DNA from: Nostoc sp. PA-18-2419
Lineage (GTDB): Bacteria > Cyanobacteriota > Cyanobacteriia > Cyanobacteriales > Nostocaceae
Reading direction: 5' to 3'
Assembly (NCBI RefSeq): GCF_005869855.1
Contig: NZ_SZNH01000004.1
Span: forward strand, 214,578 to 274,529
Length of the DNA: 59,952 nt
The notes beneath the pieces were generated by a model that worked only from the letters and a program-made list of their open reading frames with translations, ran no database searches and was not told the origin of the DNA. Positions 27,577-37,910 of this stretch are shown here, in pieces; positions within the stretch are counted from its first letter, which is position 1; every line of letters starts with the position of its first letter. Both the position numbers and the translations under genes were made by a program.

Positions 27577-28473
27577 TTAGATTAAACTAAGTTCTTTAAG
27601 AACTTCCTCTAACTTTTGACTGACATCTGAGTCTGCTTCGCATAGCGGCAAACGAGTAGAACCAACCTCCCAACCTTGAAGTTTCAGGGCTTTTTTAACT
27701 GGAATGGGATTTGAAGTGAGAAATAAAGCTTTAAACAACGGGAAGAGTCGGAGATGAATCTCACTCGCTACCTCAATTTTACCCGCACTAAAAGCTTGGA
27801 TCATCTGCTGTAGTTGGTTTCCTACCAGATGAGAAGCCACACTTACTACACCCTTTGCCCCGATTGCTAACATAGGCAAAGTCATGTAATCATCACCAGA
27901 GTAAATCTGAAATTCTTTTGGTGTCAAGCGACGAATTTCACTCGCTTGATCTATGCTACCGGTGGATTCTTTGATTGCGACAATATTGCTCACCTGAGCT
28001 AACTGGGCAACGGTTTCCGGCTGGAGGTTTTGTCCGGTACGACCAGGGACATTATATAACAACAGTGGTAAGTCGGGACAGGCTTGTGCTATAGCCTGAA
28101 AGTGAGCTTTTAATCCCGCTTGCGGTGGTTTGTTGTAATAAGGAACAACTTGTAAGGAACCATGTACTCCTATTTTAGCCGCTTTTTGGGTAGCAGCGAT
28201 CGCTTCTTTAGTGGAATTTGAACCACAACCAGCTATTACCTTGGCTTTTCCTGCTACAGATTGCAACACTTCAACAAACAACTGGTATTCTTCCTCCCAA
28301 CTCAGAGTAGGGGATTCCCCTGTTGTGCCACACACCACCAATGTATCTGTACCATTGCTAACTAGATGCGCTGCCAGTTCTGCCGCTACATCGTAGTTGA
28401 CACTCCCGTCTGCTTTAAACGGTGTAATCATAGCGGTTAAAACATTGCCAAAATCTCCCACCCTCTTTGTCAC
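27577..28473 (-). CDS. dapA: 4-hydroxy-tetrahydrodipicolinate synthase
   Basis: DapA condenses pyruvate with aspartate semialdehyde, the first step of the diaminopimelate/lysine branch, using a Schiff-base lysine. Lys168 (IVAIKESTG) is the catalytic residue and Tyr140 ([11 protein letters not shown]) the proton relay; GTTGESPTL at residues 49-57 is the substrate loop. Its 298 residues are standard for this TIM-barrel tetramer. The start is GTG at 28473; the conserved sequence begins within a few residues. It lies directly after asd, whose product supplies its substrate. Confidence 0.96.
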   Translation of the reverse strand: MTKRVGDFGNVLTAMITPFKADGSVNYDVAAELAAHLVSNGTDTLVVCGTTGESPTLSWEEEYQLFVEVLQSVAGKAKVIAGCGSNSTKEAIAATQKAAKIGVHGSLQVVPYYNKPPQAGLKAHFQAIAQACPDLPLLLYNVPGRTGQNLQPETVAQLAQVSNIVAIKESTGSIDQASEIRRLTPKEFQIYSGDDYMTLPMLAIGAKGVVSVASHLVGNQLQQMIQAFSAGKIEVASEIHLRLFPLFKALFLTSNPIPVKKALKLQGWEVGSTRLPLCEADSDVSQKLEEVLKELSLI

Positions 28474-28689
28474 TCCTAATTACCCATATTTTTATATAAT
28501 TGGTGGTTTTCTTTTGTAATAATCTATTTGCAAATTTTTTTCAAGTCTCATTTGTCTTCTCCTGCAAACTTCTGTTTGGAGGAAACCTCCGCACCCTACG
28601 GTAAGCCGCAGAAGCGTTTACAGACTTTGCGCTTTGTCAATTGTGTTTTGTGCTTTTTCCTTTGTCCTTTGTTGATTCACTAATAACTT

Positions 28690-28727
28690 AATGACCAATG
28701 ACTAATGACTAATGACTAGTAACTAAT
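28690..28727. repeat. AATGACT heptamer repeats spanning the end of asd
   Basis: About five consecutive heptamers of the AATGACC/AATGACT/AGTAACT type are found here. The asd stop (28709-28711) lies inside the array. This is a typical cyanobacterial short tandemly repeated repetitive sequence. Confidence 0.75.
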
Positions 28728-29746
28728 GGTTTGAGTAGATTTTTCTCTACCAATAACTCGGCGATTTGTATAGCATTCAATGCTGCCCCTTTGCGGATTT
28801 GGTCGCCACATAACCATAATTCCAAACCACAAGGATGAGAAATATCCTGACGAATTCTTCCCACTAGAACTTCGTCCTGACCTGTCGCTTCAATTGGCAT
28901 TGGAAAATGGTTATTTTTCCAATCTTCTACCAATTTTACTCCTGGTGCAGAAGTTAATATTTCTTTGGCTGCATCTACACTAAAGGGAGTTGCAAACTCT
29001 AAATTAATTGCTTCTGAGTGAGCGCGAAGTACGGGAACCCGTACACAAGTCGCAGTAATTTTGATTTGCTGGCTGCTAAAAATTTTTCGGGTTTCGTTGA
29101 CCATTTTCATTTCTTCCTCACAATAACCCAAATCGTTTAACGGCGAGTTATGCGGAAATAAATTAAATGCCAATGGGTAAGGCAATACTTCGGCAACTGG
29201 TCGTTGTCCTTGTAGTATAGCGCTGGTTTGGGTTTTCACTTCTGCCATTGCTCTTGCCCCAGCACCACTGGCAGATTGGTAAGTTGAGGCTACAATCCGC
29301 TGCACTGGTTTAATTTGATGCAATGGCCATACTGCCACAGTCATTAAAATTGTTGTACAGTTAGGATTGGCAATAATGCCTTGGTGATTGGCTGCGGCTT
29401 GGGGATTGACTTCTGGTACTACTAAGGGTACTTGGGGGTTCATCCGAAAGGCACTGGAATTATCAATTACCACTGCGCCCTTTTCGACGGCGACGCTTGC
29501 CCAAGTTTTGGATGTGGAGCCGCCCGCACTAGCAAGTACTATATCAACGTTTTCAAAAGCGCGATCGCTAACTGGCTCTACTAGTATATTCTCTCCATTA
29601 AACCGCAGCGATCGCCCGACACTCCGCTCTGATGCCAATAACTTTAACTCAGCAACCGGAAACGCACGGTTTTCTAATAATTCTAGCAACTCCGTACCAA
29701 CGGCACCAGTGGCTCCCAAAATAGCTACACGATAGGATTTAGACAA
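28709..29746 (-). CDS. asd: Aspartate-semialdehyde dehydrogenase
   Basis: Asd reduces aspartyl phosphate to aspartate semialdehyde with NADPH, feeding dapA and the threonine/methionine branch. The cofactor loop GATGAVG lies at residues 11-17 and the catalytic Cys130 is in NPNCTTIL; later conserved segments (RVPVLRAHSEAINLEF) are present. Its 345 residues are normal. The last residues (LVTSH) and the stop codon are encoded by AATGACT-type heptamer repeats that continue downstream, so the repeats have reached the coding end. ATG at 29746. Confidence 0.96.
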   Translation of the reverse strand: MSKSYRVAILGATGAVGTELLELLENRAFPVAELKLLASERSVGRSLRFNGENILVEPVSDRAFENVDIVLASAGGSTSKTWASVAVEKGAVVIDNSSAFRMNPQVPLVVPEVNPQAAANHQGIIANPNCTTILMTVAVWPLHQIKPVQRIVASTYQSASGAGARAMAEVKTQTSAILQGQRPVAEVLPYPLAFNLFPHNSPLNDLGYCEEEMKMVNETRKIFSSQQIKITATCVRVPVLRAHSEAINLEFATPFSVDAAKEILTSAPGVKLVEDWKNNHFPMPIEATGQDEVLVGRIRQDISHPCGLELWLCGDQIRKGAALNAIQIAELLVEKNLLKPLVTSH

Positions 29747-30639
29747 ACTTGCTTCCTCCTTTAAGAGGTTTGTATGTAATTTAGAACAATTGTCAATTTA
29801 CTTAATATTTAAATGGCGATCACACTCTGGAAATACGTTTTGAATAAATTTAGATTTTTTCTAATTTTATCTATCTCTATATAATGCAATAAATTTATTT
29901 TCTTGACTTTTTCACAAGTTTCACTGATGTTGCATTTTCCAATTCTTCTTATTCATTTTTTACATAATTTTAAACTTTAGATTCATTATACAACAAACCG
30001 CTATTTAGCATAATAATTTGATATATCTGCACCTGGTCTTTTCAGAAGCATTCTACTACGTGTAAATGCAATCAAGTCTTAGTCGCCAAATGCGTTACCA
30101 AGATGATCAATATACTGTAGATTTCAACTAAATAAAGCTAGCACAACATTCAACTCAGCTATCGGGCTAGATTAAGAGATGAGCTTTGGTACAGCAAGTT
30201 AATAGCTAGACTCAATACTATAGCTTTAACTTTAAAATACTAACTACTGGCTGAGAACCAGGATATCACGGTGTCAGCCCAGTGAATAATTAATTCATGA
30301 GCGAGCAATTGTTTGGAGAAATAGGGAAGGTGGGGCCCCCTCTGGGGATAAGGGCTAATGGGGAGATTAGGGGCATGAGGGAGATGGGGAGGTAGGGGGA
30401 GAAATGACCAATGACCAATCACAAATCACCAATGACTAATTGTTATGAAGCTAAAGTGTCAAGTCTTTGGACATTGGCAGTACACTGGATCTTTGCCCCA
30501 GGACAACCATCCATCTTTGGATATCATCAACCCTTGTGGCAACCTCCCATTGCCCTTAAGAGACATCAAGCCATAAACGCGATTACTTGCGTCTTGTGTG
30601 TACTCAGAGTTTAAAATACCAGAAAACTAGAGACGAAGC
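29747..30639. other. Intergenic region between asd and tig with repeats
   Basis: These 893 bases between divergent housekeeping operons must contain both promoters. They hold the G-rich repeat at 30323-30355, a purine-rich stretch to about 30400 (GGGGAG/GATGGGGAGG), and ATGACCA/ATGACTA heptamers at 30404-30440. No gene is supported. Confidence 0.55.
30323..30355. repeat. G-rich dispersed repeat, intergenic copy
   Basis: This is built around GGAAGGTGGGGCCCC and GGGGATAAGGG. It is almost identical to the copy inside the RND permease gene at 7065-7098, differing by one base in the central CCCTCTGG/CCCTTTGG. It contains the palindrome GGGGCCCC. Confidence 0.7.
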
Positions 30640-32082
30640 ATGAAAGTCACCCAGGAAAAACTTCCCGCCAGCCAAATTGGTTTGGAAATAGAAATTACGC
30701 CGGAAATTACCAAGCAAACTTACGAACAAGTCATTAAAAACTTAGCGAGTACTGCCAATATTCCTGGGTTTCGTAAAGGCAAGGTGCCTCGGCCGATATT
30801 ACTACAACGGCTGGGTACGACTCGAATTAAGGCAGCAGCCCTAGAAGAACTAATTCAAGATGGTATTGAGCAAGCAGTTAAACAAGAAGCCATCCCGGCG
30901 ATAGGTCAACCGCAACTGCGGTCGTCGTTTGAGGATTTGATTAATAATTATGAACCAGGAAAACCCCTGACGATTTCGGCGACTGTTGATGTAGAGCCAG
31001 AAGTGAATTTAGTGCAGTACACTGATTTACAAGCTAAAGCCGAAGAAGTCAACTACGATCCACAGCAAGTAGAGAACACCCTAGACAAGGAACGTCAAGA
31101 ACTGGCAACATTAATTCCTGTAGAAGGACGTGTAGCTCAATTTGGTGACATTGCCGTAGTCGATTTTAAAGGTGTGTTTTCAAAAGCCGAGGGTGAAGAG
31201 GAAACAGCCGAACCAGAAGCTATTCCTGGAGCCGAAGCGACTGATTTTCAACTTGAGTTGCAGGAAGATAAATTTATTCCAGGTTTTGTCTCTGGAATCC
31301 TGGGTATGAATCCTGGAGAAACCAAAGAAATTGCAGCACAGTTCCCAGATCCATATGCTAATGAAGATTTAGCTGGAAAAGCAGCAACTTTCACCGTGAC
31401 AGTTAAAGAACTCAAGGAAAAAGAGCTACCAGAATTAAATGATGATTTTGCTCAAGAAGTCAGCGACTTTGAAACTTTGGAGGAGTTACGCACGTCTCTG
31501 GTAGAGCGATATCAAAAAGAGGCCTCCGAAAAAACTAAAACCAATCAGCAAGAAGCCTTGTTAACGGAACTGCTTAAGCACGTAGAAATTGACTTGCCAG
31601 CAACTTTAATTGAGAAAGAAGTGGATGCAATGCTTACTCAAACAGCAATTCGCTTGTCTCAACAAGGACTAGATGTCAGGAAGTTGTTTACTCAAGATAT
31701 TATTCCTCAATTGCGGGAGCGATCGCGCTCTGAGGCGATTGAACGCTTAAAACGTTCTTTATCGTTACAGGAAGTTGGGAAACGCGAATCTATCGAGGTC
31801 ACACCAGACGAAATTGCAGCCAGAGTCACAGAACTTTTACAACAGTATCGAGATGAGCAAGACATCGACGAAGAAAAACTGCGCTCAATGGTGGAAAATG
31901 AACTGTTGAGCGAGAAAATTATTGATTGGCTCCTAGAACACTCCTCAGTTGAACTTGTGCCTGAAGGGTCCTTAAATCCGGCAGAGGAAACCGAAATAGG
32001 ACAATTAGATGATGTAAATGCCAATGCACCTCAGACAGAAGAAGAAAGCACTGAACCTTCTATAGAAGCCACACAAGGCTGA
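30640..32082 (+). CDS. tig: Trigger factor
   Basis: Tig is the ribosome-bound chaperone for nascent chains. In 480 residues the order is: the N-terminal ribosome-binding domain with the signature PGFRKGKVPRPIL near residues 45-57; the FKBP-type peptidyl-prolyl isomerase domain at about 165-250 (GDIAVVDFKGVF, FIPGFVSGILGM); and the helical C-terminal chaperone domain, ending in an acidic Glu/Thr tail. The tail is somewhat longer than in E. coli (432 residues). It is the first gene of tig-clpP-clpX. ATG at 30640. Confidence 0.96.
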   Translation: MKVTQEKLPASQIGLEIEITPEITKQTYEQVIKNLASTANIPGFRKGKVPRPILLQRLGTTRIKAAALEELIQDGIEQAVKQEAIPAIGQPQLRSSFEDLINNYEPGKPLTISATVDVEPEVNLVQYTDLQAKAEEVNYDPQQVENTLDKERQELATLIPVEGRVAQFGDIAVVDFKGVFSKAEGEEETAEPEAIPGAEATDFQLELQEDKFIPGFVSGILGMNPGETKEIAAQFPDPYANEDLAGKAATFTVTVKELKEKELPELNDDFAQEVSDFETLEELRTSLVERYQKEASEKTKTNQQEALLTELLKHVEIDLPATLIEKEVDAMLTQTAIRLSQQGLDVRKLFTQDIIPQLRERSRSEAIERLKRSLSLQEVGKRESIEVTPDEIAARVTELLQQYRDEQDIDEEKLRSMVENELLSEKIIDWLLEHSSVELVPEGSLNPAEETEIGQLDDVNANAPQTEEESTEPSIEATQG

Positions 32083-32473
32083 TGAAAGACTCATAGCTGT
32101 AATTATTCACCAGTCCTGAGTTAAGGTGCTGGTGAAATGGGTAAGCTAAAGAAGATGAGCCAGATGAGGGAGTATCGAGAGATGGGGAGTGTGGAGTAAG
32201 GAATTATTAAGTAATAGCTATTTTTCTTCTCCATCCTCGCAACTCCCTGTTTTCTAAGTTTGGCAAATGTCCGAGTTTCCAGTCCTCCCAAGAATTGAGA
32301 GATAAAATGAAAAATTAAAGAATTTTCAGGAAACAGTGACATCGTTTGCGTCTGGGCTTGATACTGTGTTATGCGAGAGGAATTTATATGAGGCATAATG
32401 GTTAACACGTAGCTTAAATAAAATTCCGCTCGTCAATAAGGCAGCATCTGCTGTTTAGACCTTTGTCCCAGTT
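32083..32473. other. tig-clpP intergenic region
   Basis: These 391 bases lie between co-directional genes, long enough for a separate clpP promoter. No repeat array or hairpin with a T-run was recognised; the minus-strand frame across it has no family features. Confidence 0.45.
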
Positions 32474-33187
32474 ATGGTTAACTCTTTTATGCTTGTATCG
32501 CAGTCGGGAAATAATCCCATCAGCAACTTAAGTCGAATAAACATTAACTCCCAATTGAGCAGCCCTAACAACATCGTGCCGATGGTGGTAGAACAATCAG
32601 GTATGGGAGAAAGGGCTTTCGATATCTACTCCCGCCTACTGCGAGAGCGGATTATCTTTTTGGGAACGCCAATAGACGATGCCATTGCCAACTCAGTTGT
32701 CGCTCAGTTGTTATTCCTGGACGCTGAAGATTCAGAAAAGGACATTCAACTGTACATCAATTCTCCTGGCGGCTCCGTCTACGCAGGGATGGCAATCTAT
32801 GATACAATACAACAAATTCGCCCGGATGTTGTTACTATCTGTTTTGGATTAGCCGCAAGCATGGGAGCATTTTTGTTAACAGCAGGGACAGCGGGTAAGC
32901 GCATGTCTTTACCTGATTCCCGGATTATGATTCACCAACCACTTGGTGGCGCTCAAGGGCAAGCCATTGACATCGAAATTCAAGCTAGAGAAATTCTTTA
33001 CGTTAAAGCAAAGTTAAATCAGTTACTATCTCAACATACTGGTCAACCTTTAGAAAGAATCGAAGCAGATACTGAACGCGACTTTTTCATGTCGGCAGAA
33101 GAGGCGAAGAACTACGGTTTGATCGATCAAGTCATTTCCAGGCAAAATCTTCCCACAGCAGGGGAAAACGTCACCATTCTGAAATAA
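32474..33187 (+). CDS. clpP: ATP-dependent Clp protease proteolytic subunit
   Basis: This serine peptidase of 237 residues would form the ClpP barrel with the ClpX unfoldase encoded next door. The catalytic triad is Ser129 (GLAASMGAF), His154 (IMIHQPLGG) and Asp203 (TERDFFM). The region before residue 37 is longer than the usual propeptide; the conserved mature-like sequence starts near VPMVVEQ at 35-41, so the Met at 37 could be an alternative start. Only nine bases separate it from clpX, so they form an operon. In cyanobacteria with several clpP genes, the copy beside clpX is usually called clpP2. Confidence 0.95.
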   Translation: MVNSFMLVSQSGNNPISNLSRININSQLSSPNNIVPMVVEQSGMGERAFDIYSRLLRERIIFLGTPIDDAIANSVVAQLLFLDAEDSEKDIQLYINSPGGSVYAGMAIYDTIQQIRPDVVTICFGLAASMGAFLLTAGTAGKRMSLPDSRIMIHQPLGGAQGQAIDIEIQAREILYVKAKLNQLLSQHTGQPLERIEADTERDFFMSAEEAKNYGLIDQVISRQNLPTAGENVTILK

Positions 33188-33196
33188 GAGGCTGGT

Positions 33197-34537
33197 ATGT
33201 CTAAGTACGACTCCCATTTAAAATGTTCATTTTGTGGCAAGTCTCAAGAGCAGGTGCGTAAATTAATCGCGGGCCCGGGAGTCTACATCTGCGATGAATG
33301 CGTCGACTTGTGTAATGAAATACTAGACGAGGAGTTACTCGATACAAATGGTGCAGCAGCCCAACCTGCACCAAGATCGGAACCACCGCAAAAACGCCGT
33401 ACCCGCTCTTCGAGTATTTCGTTTAATCAAATACCCAAACCAAGAGAGATTAAAAAGTATCTTGATGAACACGTTATTGGTCAAGACGAAGCCAAGAAAG
33501 TGTTATCAGTCGCCGTTTACAATCACTATAAACGGTTGGCGATCATCCAGTCAAAAGCGAGTGGCAAAGCTGGGGCTGATGATGCAGTAGAGTTGCAAAA
33601 GTCTAATATTTTGCTAATCGGGCCGACTGGTTGCGGTAAAACTCTCTTAGCCCAAACCCTAGCAAAAATCCTTGATGTACCGTTTGCCGTCGCTGATGCT
33701 ACAACGCTGACGGAAGCGGGATATGTGGGAGAAGATGTGGAAAATATCTTGCTGCGACTGTTGCAGGTAGCAGATTTGGATGTAGAGGAAGCCCAACGGG
33801 GAATTATCTACATTGATGAAATTGACAAAATCGCCCGCAAGAGTGAAAATCCCTCGATTACCCGTGATGTTTCCGGGGAAGGCGTGCAGCAAGCTTTGCT
33901 GAAAATGTTAGAAGGAACGATCGCCAATGTACCACCCCAAGGAGGACGCAAGCATCCCTACCAAGACTGTATTCAGATTGATACTAGCAATATCTTGTTC
34001 GTCTGTGGTGGAGCTTTCGTCGGCTTAGAAAAGGTTGTGGATCAGAGAGTTGGCAAAAAAGCAATAGGTTTTGTGCAGCCGGGAGAAGGACAATCGAAAG
34101 AAAAACGGGCAGCAGACACTCTCCGCTATCTAGAACCAGATGATTTAGTGAAATTTGGCATGATTCCAGAATTTATCGGGCGCGTGCCAATGGTAGCAGT
34201 GGTAGATCCTCTAGATGAAGAAGCGCTAATGGCGATTCTCACCCAACCACGCAGCGCGCTAGTGAAGCAATACCAAAAACTGCTGAAGATGGACAATGTC
34301 CAGTTAGATTTTAAAGCAGATGCTCTGCGAGCGATCGCTCAAGAAGCCTACCGTCGAAAAACTGGTGCTAGAGCGTTGCGGGGTATTGTTGAAGAATTGA
34401 TGCTGGATGTGATGTACGAGTTACCGTCTCGTAAAGATGTAACACGTTGTACAGTAACACGCGAGATGGTTGAGAAGCGATCAACAGCCGAATTGATCGT
34501 CCATCCATCTTCATTACCGAAGCCAGAATCAGCCTAA
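33197..34537 (+). CDS. clpX: ATP-dependent Clp protease ATP-binding subunit ClpX
   Basis: This AAA+ unfoldase delivers substrates to ClpP. In 446 residues the N-terminal zinc-binding domain has Cys10, Cys13, Cys32 and Cys35; Walker A GPTGCGKT is at 142-149; Walker [10 protein letters not shown] follows. Sensor and pore motifs ([11 protein letters not shown], then the C-terminal [13 protein letters not shown]) are in order. A Ser/Arg/Pro-rich linker (about residues 52-80) joins the zinc and AAA+ domains. ATG at 33197, nine bases after clpP. Confidence 0.97.
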   Translation: MSKYDSHLKCSFCGKSQEQVRKLIAGPGVYICDECVDLCNEILDEELLDTNGAAAQPAPRSEPPQKRRTRSSSISFNQIPKPREIKKYLDEHVIGQDEAKKVLSVAVYNHYKRLAIIQSKASGKAGADDAVELQKSNILLIGPTGCGKTLLAQTLAKILDVPFAVADATTLTEAGYVGEDVENILLRLLQVADLDVEEAQRGIIYIDEIDKIARKSENPSITRDVSGEGVQQALLKMLEGTIANVPPQGGRKHPYQDCIQIDTSNILFVCGGAFVGLEKVVDQRVGKKAIGFVQPGEGQSKEKRAADTLRYLEPDDLVKFGMIPEFIGRVPMVAVVDPLDEEALMAILTQPRSALVKQYQKLLKMDNVQLDFKADALRAIAQEAYRRKTGARALRGIVEELMLDVMYELPSRKDVTRCTVTREMVEKRSTAELIVHPSSLPKPESA

Positions 34538-34695
34538 TAGTCATTGGTCATTAGTCATTAGTCAAAAACTAAGAAATAATAAAAATGTATGTATGACAAG
34601 TGACTAATGGCAAAGGACAAAGTGCGAAGTCTCTTGCAAGCTTTCCTCTGTAGACGCGCAGGGGCAAGACAGAGGCATTAGAACTTTGCACGAGA

Positions 34696-34716
34696 GGACA
34701 AAGGACAAAGGACAAA
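34696..34716 (+). repeat. GGACAAA heptamers at the hydrolase start
   Basis: Three GGACAAA units end exactly at the ATG of the next gene (34716), taking the place where a ribosome binding site would be; the unit itself contains AGGA. CATTAGT heptamers at 34541-34563 follow clpX. Confidence 0.7.
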
Positions 34717-35630
34717 TGCCTTACATTAATGTTCGTGGGGTTGAGCATTACTACGAATGGGTGAAAAAACCCTCTGGTTCTTTGACGAAACCAGTGATGG
34801 TTTTCATCCACGGTTGGGCTGGTTCGGCCAGATATTGGCACAGTACGGCTGATGTTTTATCTGAGCAATTTGATTGTTTACTCTACGATTTACGAGGATT
34901 TGGTCGTTCTCGTGGTAAACCAACCATAGCCCAAGCAAGTGAATCTGTTGCCGAGTCACAGTCACTTCAAGAAGCATCAGAGGCAATTAAAGAGTTAACT
35001 TATGAATTAGAAGAATACGCTGATGATTTAGCAGCTTTGCTTGATGAGTTGCATATTCAGCGTGTTTATATTCATGCTCATTCAATGGGCGCCTCTGTAG
35101 CTACTTTATTTTTTAACCTCTACCCCCAACGAGTGGAACGAGGAATTTTAACTTGTAGCGGTGTTTTTGAGTACGACGAAAAAGCATTTACTGCCTTTCA
35201 TAAATTCGGTGGTTATGTAGTTAAATTTCGTCCCAAATGGTTAGGGAAAATACCATTTGTTGACCGGATGTTCATGGCGAGATTTCTCTATAGTCCGATA
35301 CCAAATTCCGAACGACAGGCTTTTTTAGAAGATTTTCTGCAAGCAGATTATGACGCAGCATTAGGTACAATTTTTACTTCAGTTTCTAAGGCACAATCTG
35401 AATTGATGCCCCAAGAGTTTGCCAAGCTGACAGTGCCAACTCTGCTCGTGGCGGGGCAGTATGACAAGATTATTCCAGCCGAGATGGGGCGTCAAGCAGC
35501 AGCATTAAGTGACAAAGTTCAGTTTGTCCTGATTCCGAATACAGCCCATTTTCCGATGTTGGAAGATGTACCAACTTATTTGCAGCGAGTAAAAGAGTTT
35601 TTGCAAATTAAGATGCCTGTTGACGGTTAA
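34716..35630 (+). CDS. Alpha/beta hydrolase
   Basis: This is a 304-residue serine hydrolase of the alpha/beta fold. The oxyanion region HGWAGSARYW lies near residue 31, the nucleophile Ser in AHSMGAS near residue 122, the acid in AGQYDKIIP and the His in NTAHFPMLED. A Glu/Ser-rich insertion (about residues 70-100, SVAESQSLQEASEAIKEL) after GFGRS is unusual and predicted helical. The substrate is unknown. The start chosen is the ATG at 34716, where the conserved MPYINVRGVEHYYEW begins; the frame opens earlier at a TTG. It converges on the flavin monooxygenase gene. Confidence 0.85.
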   Translation: MPYINVRGVEHYYEWVKKPSGSLTKPVMVFIHGWAGSARYWHSTADVLSEQFDCLLYDLRGFGRSRGKPTIAQASESVAESQSLQEASEAIKELTYELEEYADDLAALLDELHIQRVYIHAHSMGASVATLFFNLYPQRVERGILTCSGVFEYDEKAFTAFHKFGGYVVKFRPKWLGKIPFVDRMFMARFLYSPIPNSERQAFLEDFLQADYDAALGTIFTSVSKAQSELMPQEFAKLTVPTLLVAGQYDKIIPAEMGRQAAALSDKVQFVLIPNTAHFPMLEDVPTYLQRVKEFLQIKMPVDG

Positions 35631-35652
35631 CAGTTGACACTCAACAGTTAAC
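35626..35652. terminator. Hairpin between convergent genes
   Basis: GTTAACAGTTGA and TCAACAGTTAAC form a near-perfect stem (one mismatch) around CAC. It overlaps the hydrolase stop codon and lies just after the end of the opposing monooxygenase gene, so it may act in both directions. Confidence 0.5.
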
Positions 35653-35672
35653 GAGCTTTTGATAAAAGTTTT

Positions 35673-36869
35673 TTAAACGGTTAAGTGTACTTGGGTTATG
35701 CCTTGACGCATCTGATATTGTCGGTTTAACCAAGACTTTTGAATTATTTTACCGAGCAAGGGAGCAAGTTGAATCAACAGCGATCGCACCAGTGGATTTT
35801 TCCGCAGTAGTTCGCCTTGTGTAGCTTCTTTTAGCTGGAGTTGCTGAGCGCGGATAATTTCTGGCTGACGTTCCGCTTGAATCTGCGATAATGCCATGTC
35901 AATCTCTTGGCATTGAGCTTCTGTCTGGAACAGCGGTACAAGATGATTGGCGGCGACAATGACATCACGCAATGCGAGATTAATCCCTTGGGCACGCACA
36001 GGAGACATTGGGTGTGCAGCATCGCCCAAAAGCAGTACACCAGGTGCGTGCCATCGTGGACAATAACCGACTATAACAGAAAGCCGAATCGGGGATTCGA
36101 TGGTATCTGCGTGATTACGGAAATGCTCTGCTAGCCATGAGGGTGATAACGAGGCAAAAATCTCTGCCCAGTTGGCCTGCTTGGAGTCAGTCTTTTCGTT
36201 AGCGGACATTACCCAACCTAGATGCAGTTTTCCTGATTCTGCTGCATGAAAAATACTAAATACGCGATCGCCATTTAAGATAGTACGAAACACATTATCG
36301 CTTGCAAACTTGGGACTGGCAGCAAGCTTAAACCAGAGAATGTCTATATTTTTGGGCTGGCGTACCAATTCCAATCCTATACGTTGTCGTACAAGAGAAT
36401 TTCGACCATCTGCTCCAATCACTAAATCAGCAGCAAATTCTCTGCCATCGCTGAGTACTACACCTGCGACGCGTTGATTACTCCATCGTAAATCCTTGAT
36501 AGCAACACCTTGGATAAATTGAAACCCTTTATTGGTTTGAGCTTCACAAATCAGTGCTTCAAGCAGTGGTGGTTGTGGAAGCAGGGTACAAGGTTGGGAC
36601 GCCCCCATTGGTTCATCAACTCGAAACAACAGCTTTTCTCCAAAAATAAATTCCCATGCGTCGAGTTGTCGATGGGGAATATCTGCCAATAACCTCGATA
36701 AACCCATTTGTTCTAATGCATCTAAGCCACTGGGCATTAATGCTTCACCGCGAAATACACGATGAAAGTCTTTTGCTGCTTCAATTAAGGTTACAGCAAT
36801 ACCACGTTTTGCAAGCAGCAGGGCAAGTGTTGTACCTGTAGGCCCTGCGCCCACAATCACAATCCGCAT
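35673..36869 (-). CDS. FAD-dependent monooxygenase (PHBH fold)
   Basis: This 398-residue flavoprotein is of the aromatic hydroxylase type. The FAD-binding GAGPTGTTLALLL starts near residue 7, a second motif near residue 155 is ADLVIGADGRNS, and the third, GDAAHPMSPVRAQGINLALRD, near residue 280 is typical of single-component hydroxylases. The substrate could be an aromatic or a quinone precursor. ATG at 36869 (a GTG one codon earlier is possible). It follows the GntR gene on the same strand by 57 bases and is likely in one operon with it; a dienelactone hydrolase diverges from that operon. Confidence 0.85.
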   Translation of the reverse strand: MRIVIVGAGPTGTTLALLLAKRGIAVTLIEAAKDFHRVFRGEALMPSGLDALEQMGLSRLLADIPHRQLDAWEFIFGEKLLFRVDEPMGASQPCTLLPQPPLLEALICEAQTNKGFQFIQGVAIKDLRWSNQRVAGVVLSDGREFAADLVIGADGRNSLVRQRIGLELVRQPKNIDILWFKLAASPKFASDNVFRTILNGDRVFSIFHAAESGKLHLGWVMSANEKTDSKQANWAEIFASLSPSWLAEHFRNHADTIESPIRLSVIVGYCPRWHAPGVLLLGDAAHPMSPVRAQGINLALRDVIVAANHLVPLFQTEAQCQEIDMALSQIQAERQPEIIRAQQLQLKEATQGELLRKNPLVRSLLIQLAPLLGKIIQKSWLNRQYQMRQGITQVHLTV

Positions 36870-36926
36870 CACCGCATTCCTCCTGTATCAGTTGCTCTCA
36901 AAGATGTTGGTCGAACGAGCTTGAGA

Positions 36927-37910
36927 TTAACTCAAACCCAGTTCTCGTTTGAGCAAGTTAATTGAATTAGCGCCAATATAATTCTCAACTTTAATCAGTT
37001 TTGGGGGACGAATAATGTCTTCATCAGCTGCTAGCACAGCCGCTTGTACGGCTGGAAAACTGGCTAGGTCACTGATGATTACCTCAGCTCGCTTGACGAT
37101 TGCTTGAAGTTTATAAGCATCTTTTGGTTGGGAAGTCATCACCAGTAGTTCATCTCCCCGCAAACCGTGGAGAATAACTTCTGCCGCGCGGGCAATTCCA
37201 GAACTGAGACTAACTATACCTACACAGTTTTCTTTGGGCAAAGTTTTCAAGAAGTTGAGTTCTTTGGTGTAGTCGTAGATATCCAGAGGAATCACCCGTA
37301 CAGATTTGGGAGCGGCGAGTGCTTCCACATCGTTGATAAAATAGCGACTTGTGACTACTGTTGCAGAAGTAGTTTTATCTAGCACAGCTGTTAATTCTTC
37401 GATTGCTACCAACTGTACTGGTATTTTCAGCGATCGCTCTAATTCATATACCATCAACTCACCAGCGCCCATATCATGAGATGGAACTGCAACCAATACC
37501 CGCGCACTACAACGCAAGCGCCAGTCAATTTCTGCTAAAAATATCTCTCTAGCTTGACTCAGCGAACATCCTTGGGAGAGTAGTTCATCTAGTGCTTGCT
37601 GGACAATTTTATATGCATTGGGATGTTGTTTGAGAGTTGGTGATTGTAGCCTGCTACCACCCTCATGACCTTGGGGGCGTACATAAATTCCGGAACCAGC
37701 CAGACTTTCCACAAATCCGTCTTCTTCGAGTTGACGGTAAACTTTGCTAATGGTGTTACGGTGTAACCCAGTTTGCATTGCCAGCGCCCGTGTACTTGGC
37801 AATTTGTAACCAGGTGGATATTGCCGGGAAGCGATCGCAAACCGGATTTGATTAAACAGCTGGGTTGATGCGGGAATTTCGCTGTCTGGCTGAATACGGA
37901 ATTGAATCAT
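36927..37910 (-). CDS. GntR-family transcriptional regulator
   Basis: This 327-residue DNA-binding regulator has an N-terminal winged helix of GntR type, with YPPGYKLPSTRALAMQTGLHRNT and YRQLEEDGFVE in the first 75 residues. The effector part is not a standard FCD or UTRA domain that I recognise, nor a full aminotransferase domain; it alternates strands and helices with a DELLVMTSQPKDAYKL segment. The ATG at 37910 has a strong AGGAGG seven bases upstream, which decides the start over in-frame GTG/TTG codons. It probably controls itself, the downstream monooxygenase and perhaps the divergent hydrolase. Confidence 0.85.
   Translation of the reverse strand: MIQFRIQPDSEIPASTQLFNQIRFAIASRQYPPGYKLPSTRALAMQTGLHRNTISKVYRQLEEDGFVESLAGSGIYVRPQGHEGGSRLQSPTLKQHPNAYKIVQQALDELLSQGCSLSQAREIFLAEIDWRLRCSARVLVAVPSHDMGAGELMVYELERSLKIPVQLVAIEELTAVLDKTTSATVVTSRYFINDVEALAAPKSVRVIPLDIYDYTKELNFLKTLPKENCVGIVSLSSGIARAAEVILHGLRGDELLVMTSQPKDAYKLQAIVKRAEVIISDLASFPAVQAAVLAADEDIIRPPKLIKVENYIGANSINLLKRELGLS

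Noticed and set aside
34541-34563. Terminator after clpX
   Set aside because: The CATTAGT units form no stable stem and have no T-run; they are short tandem repeats.
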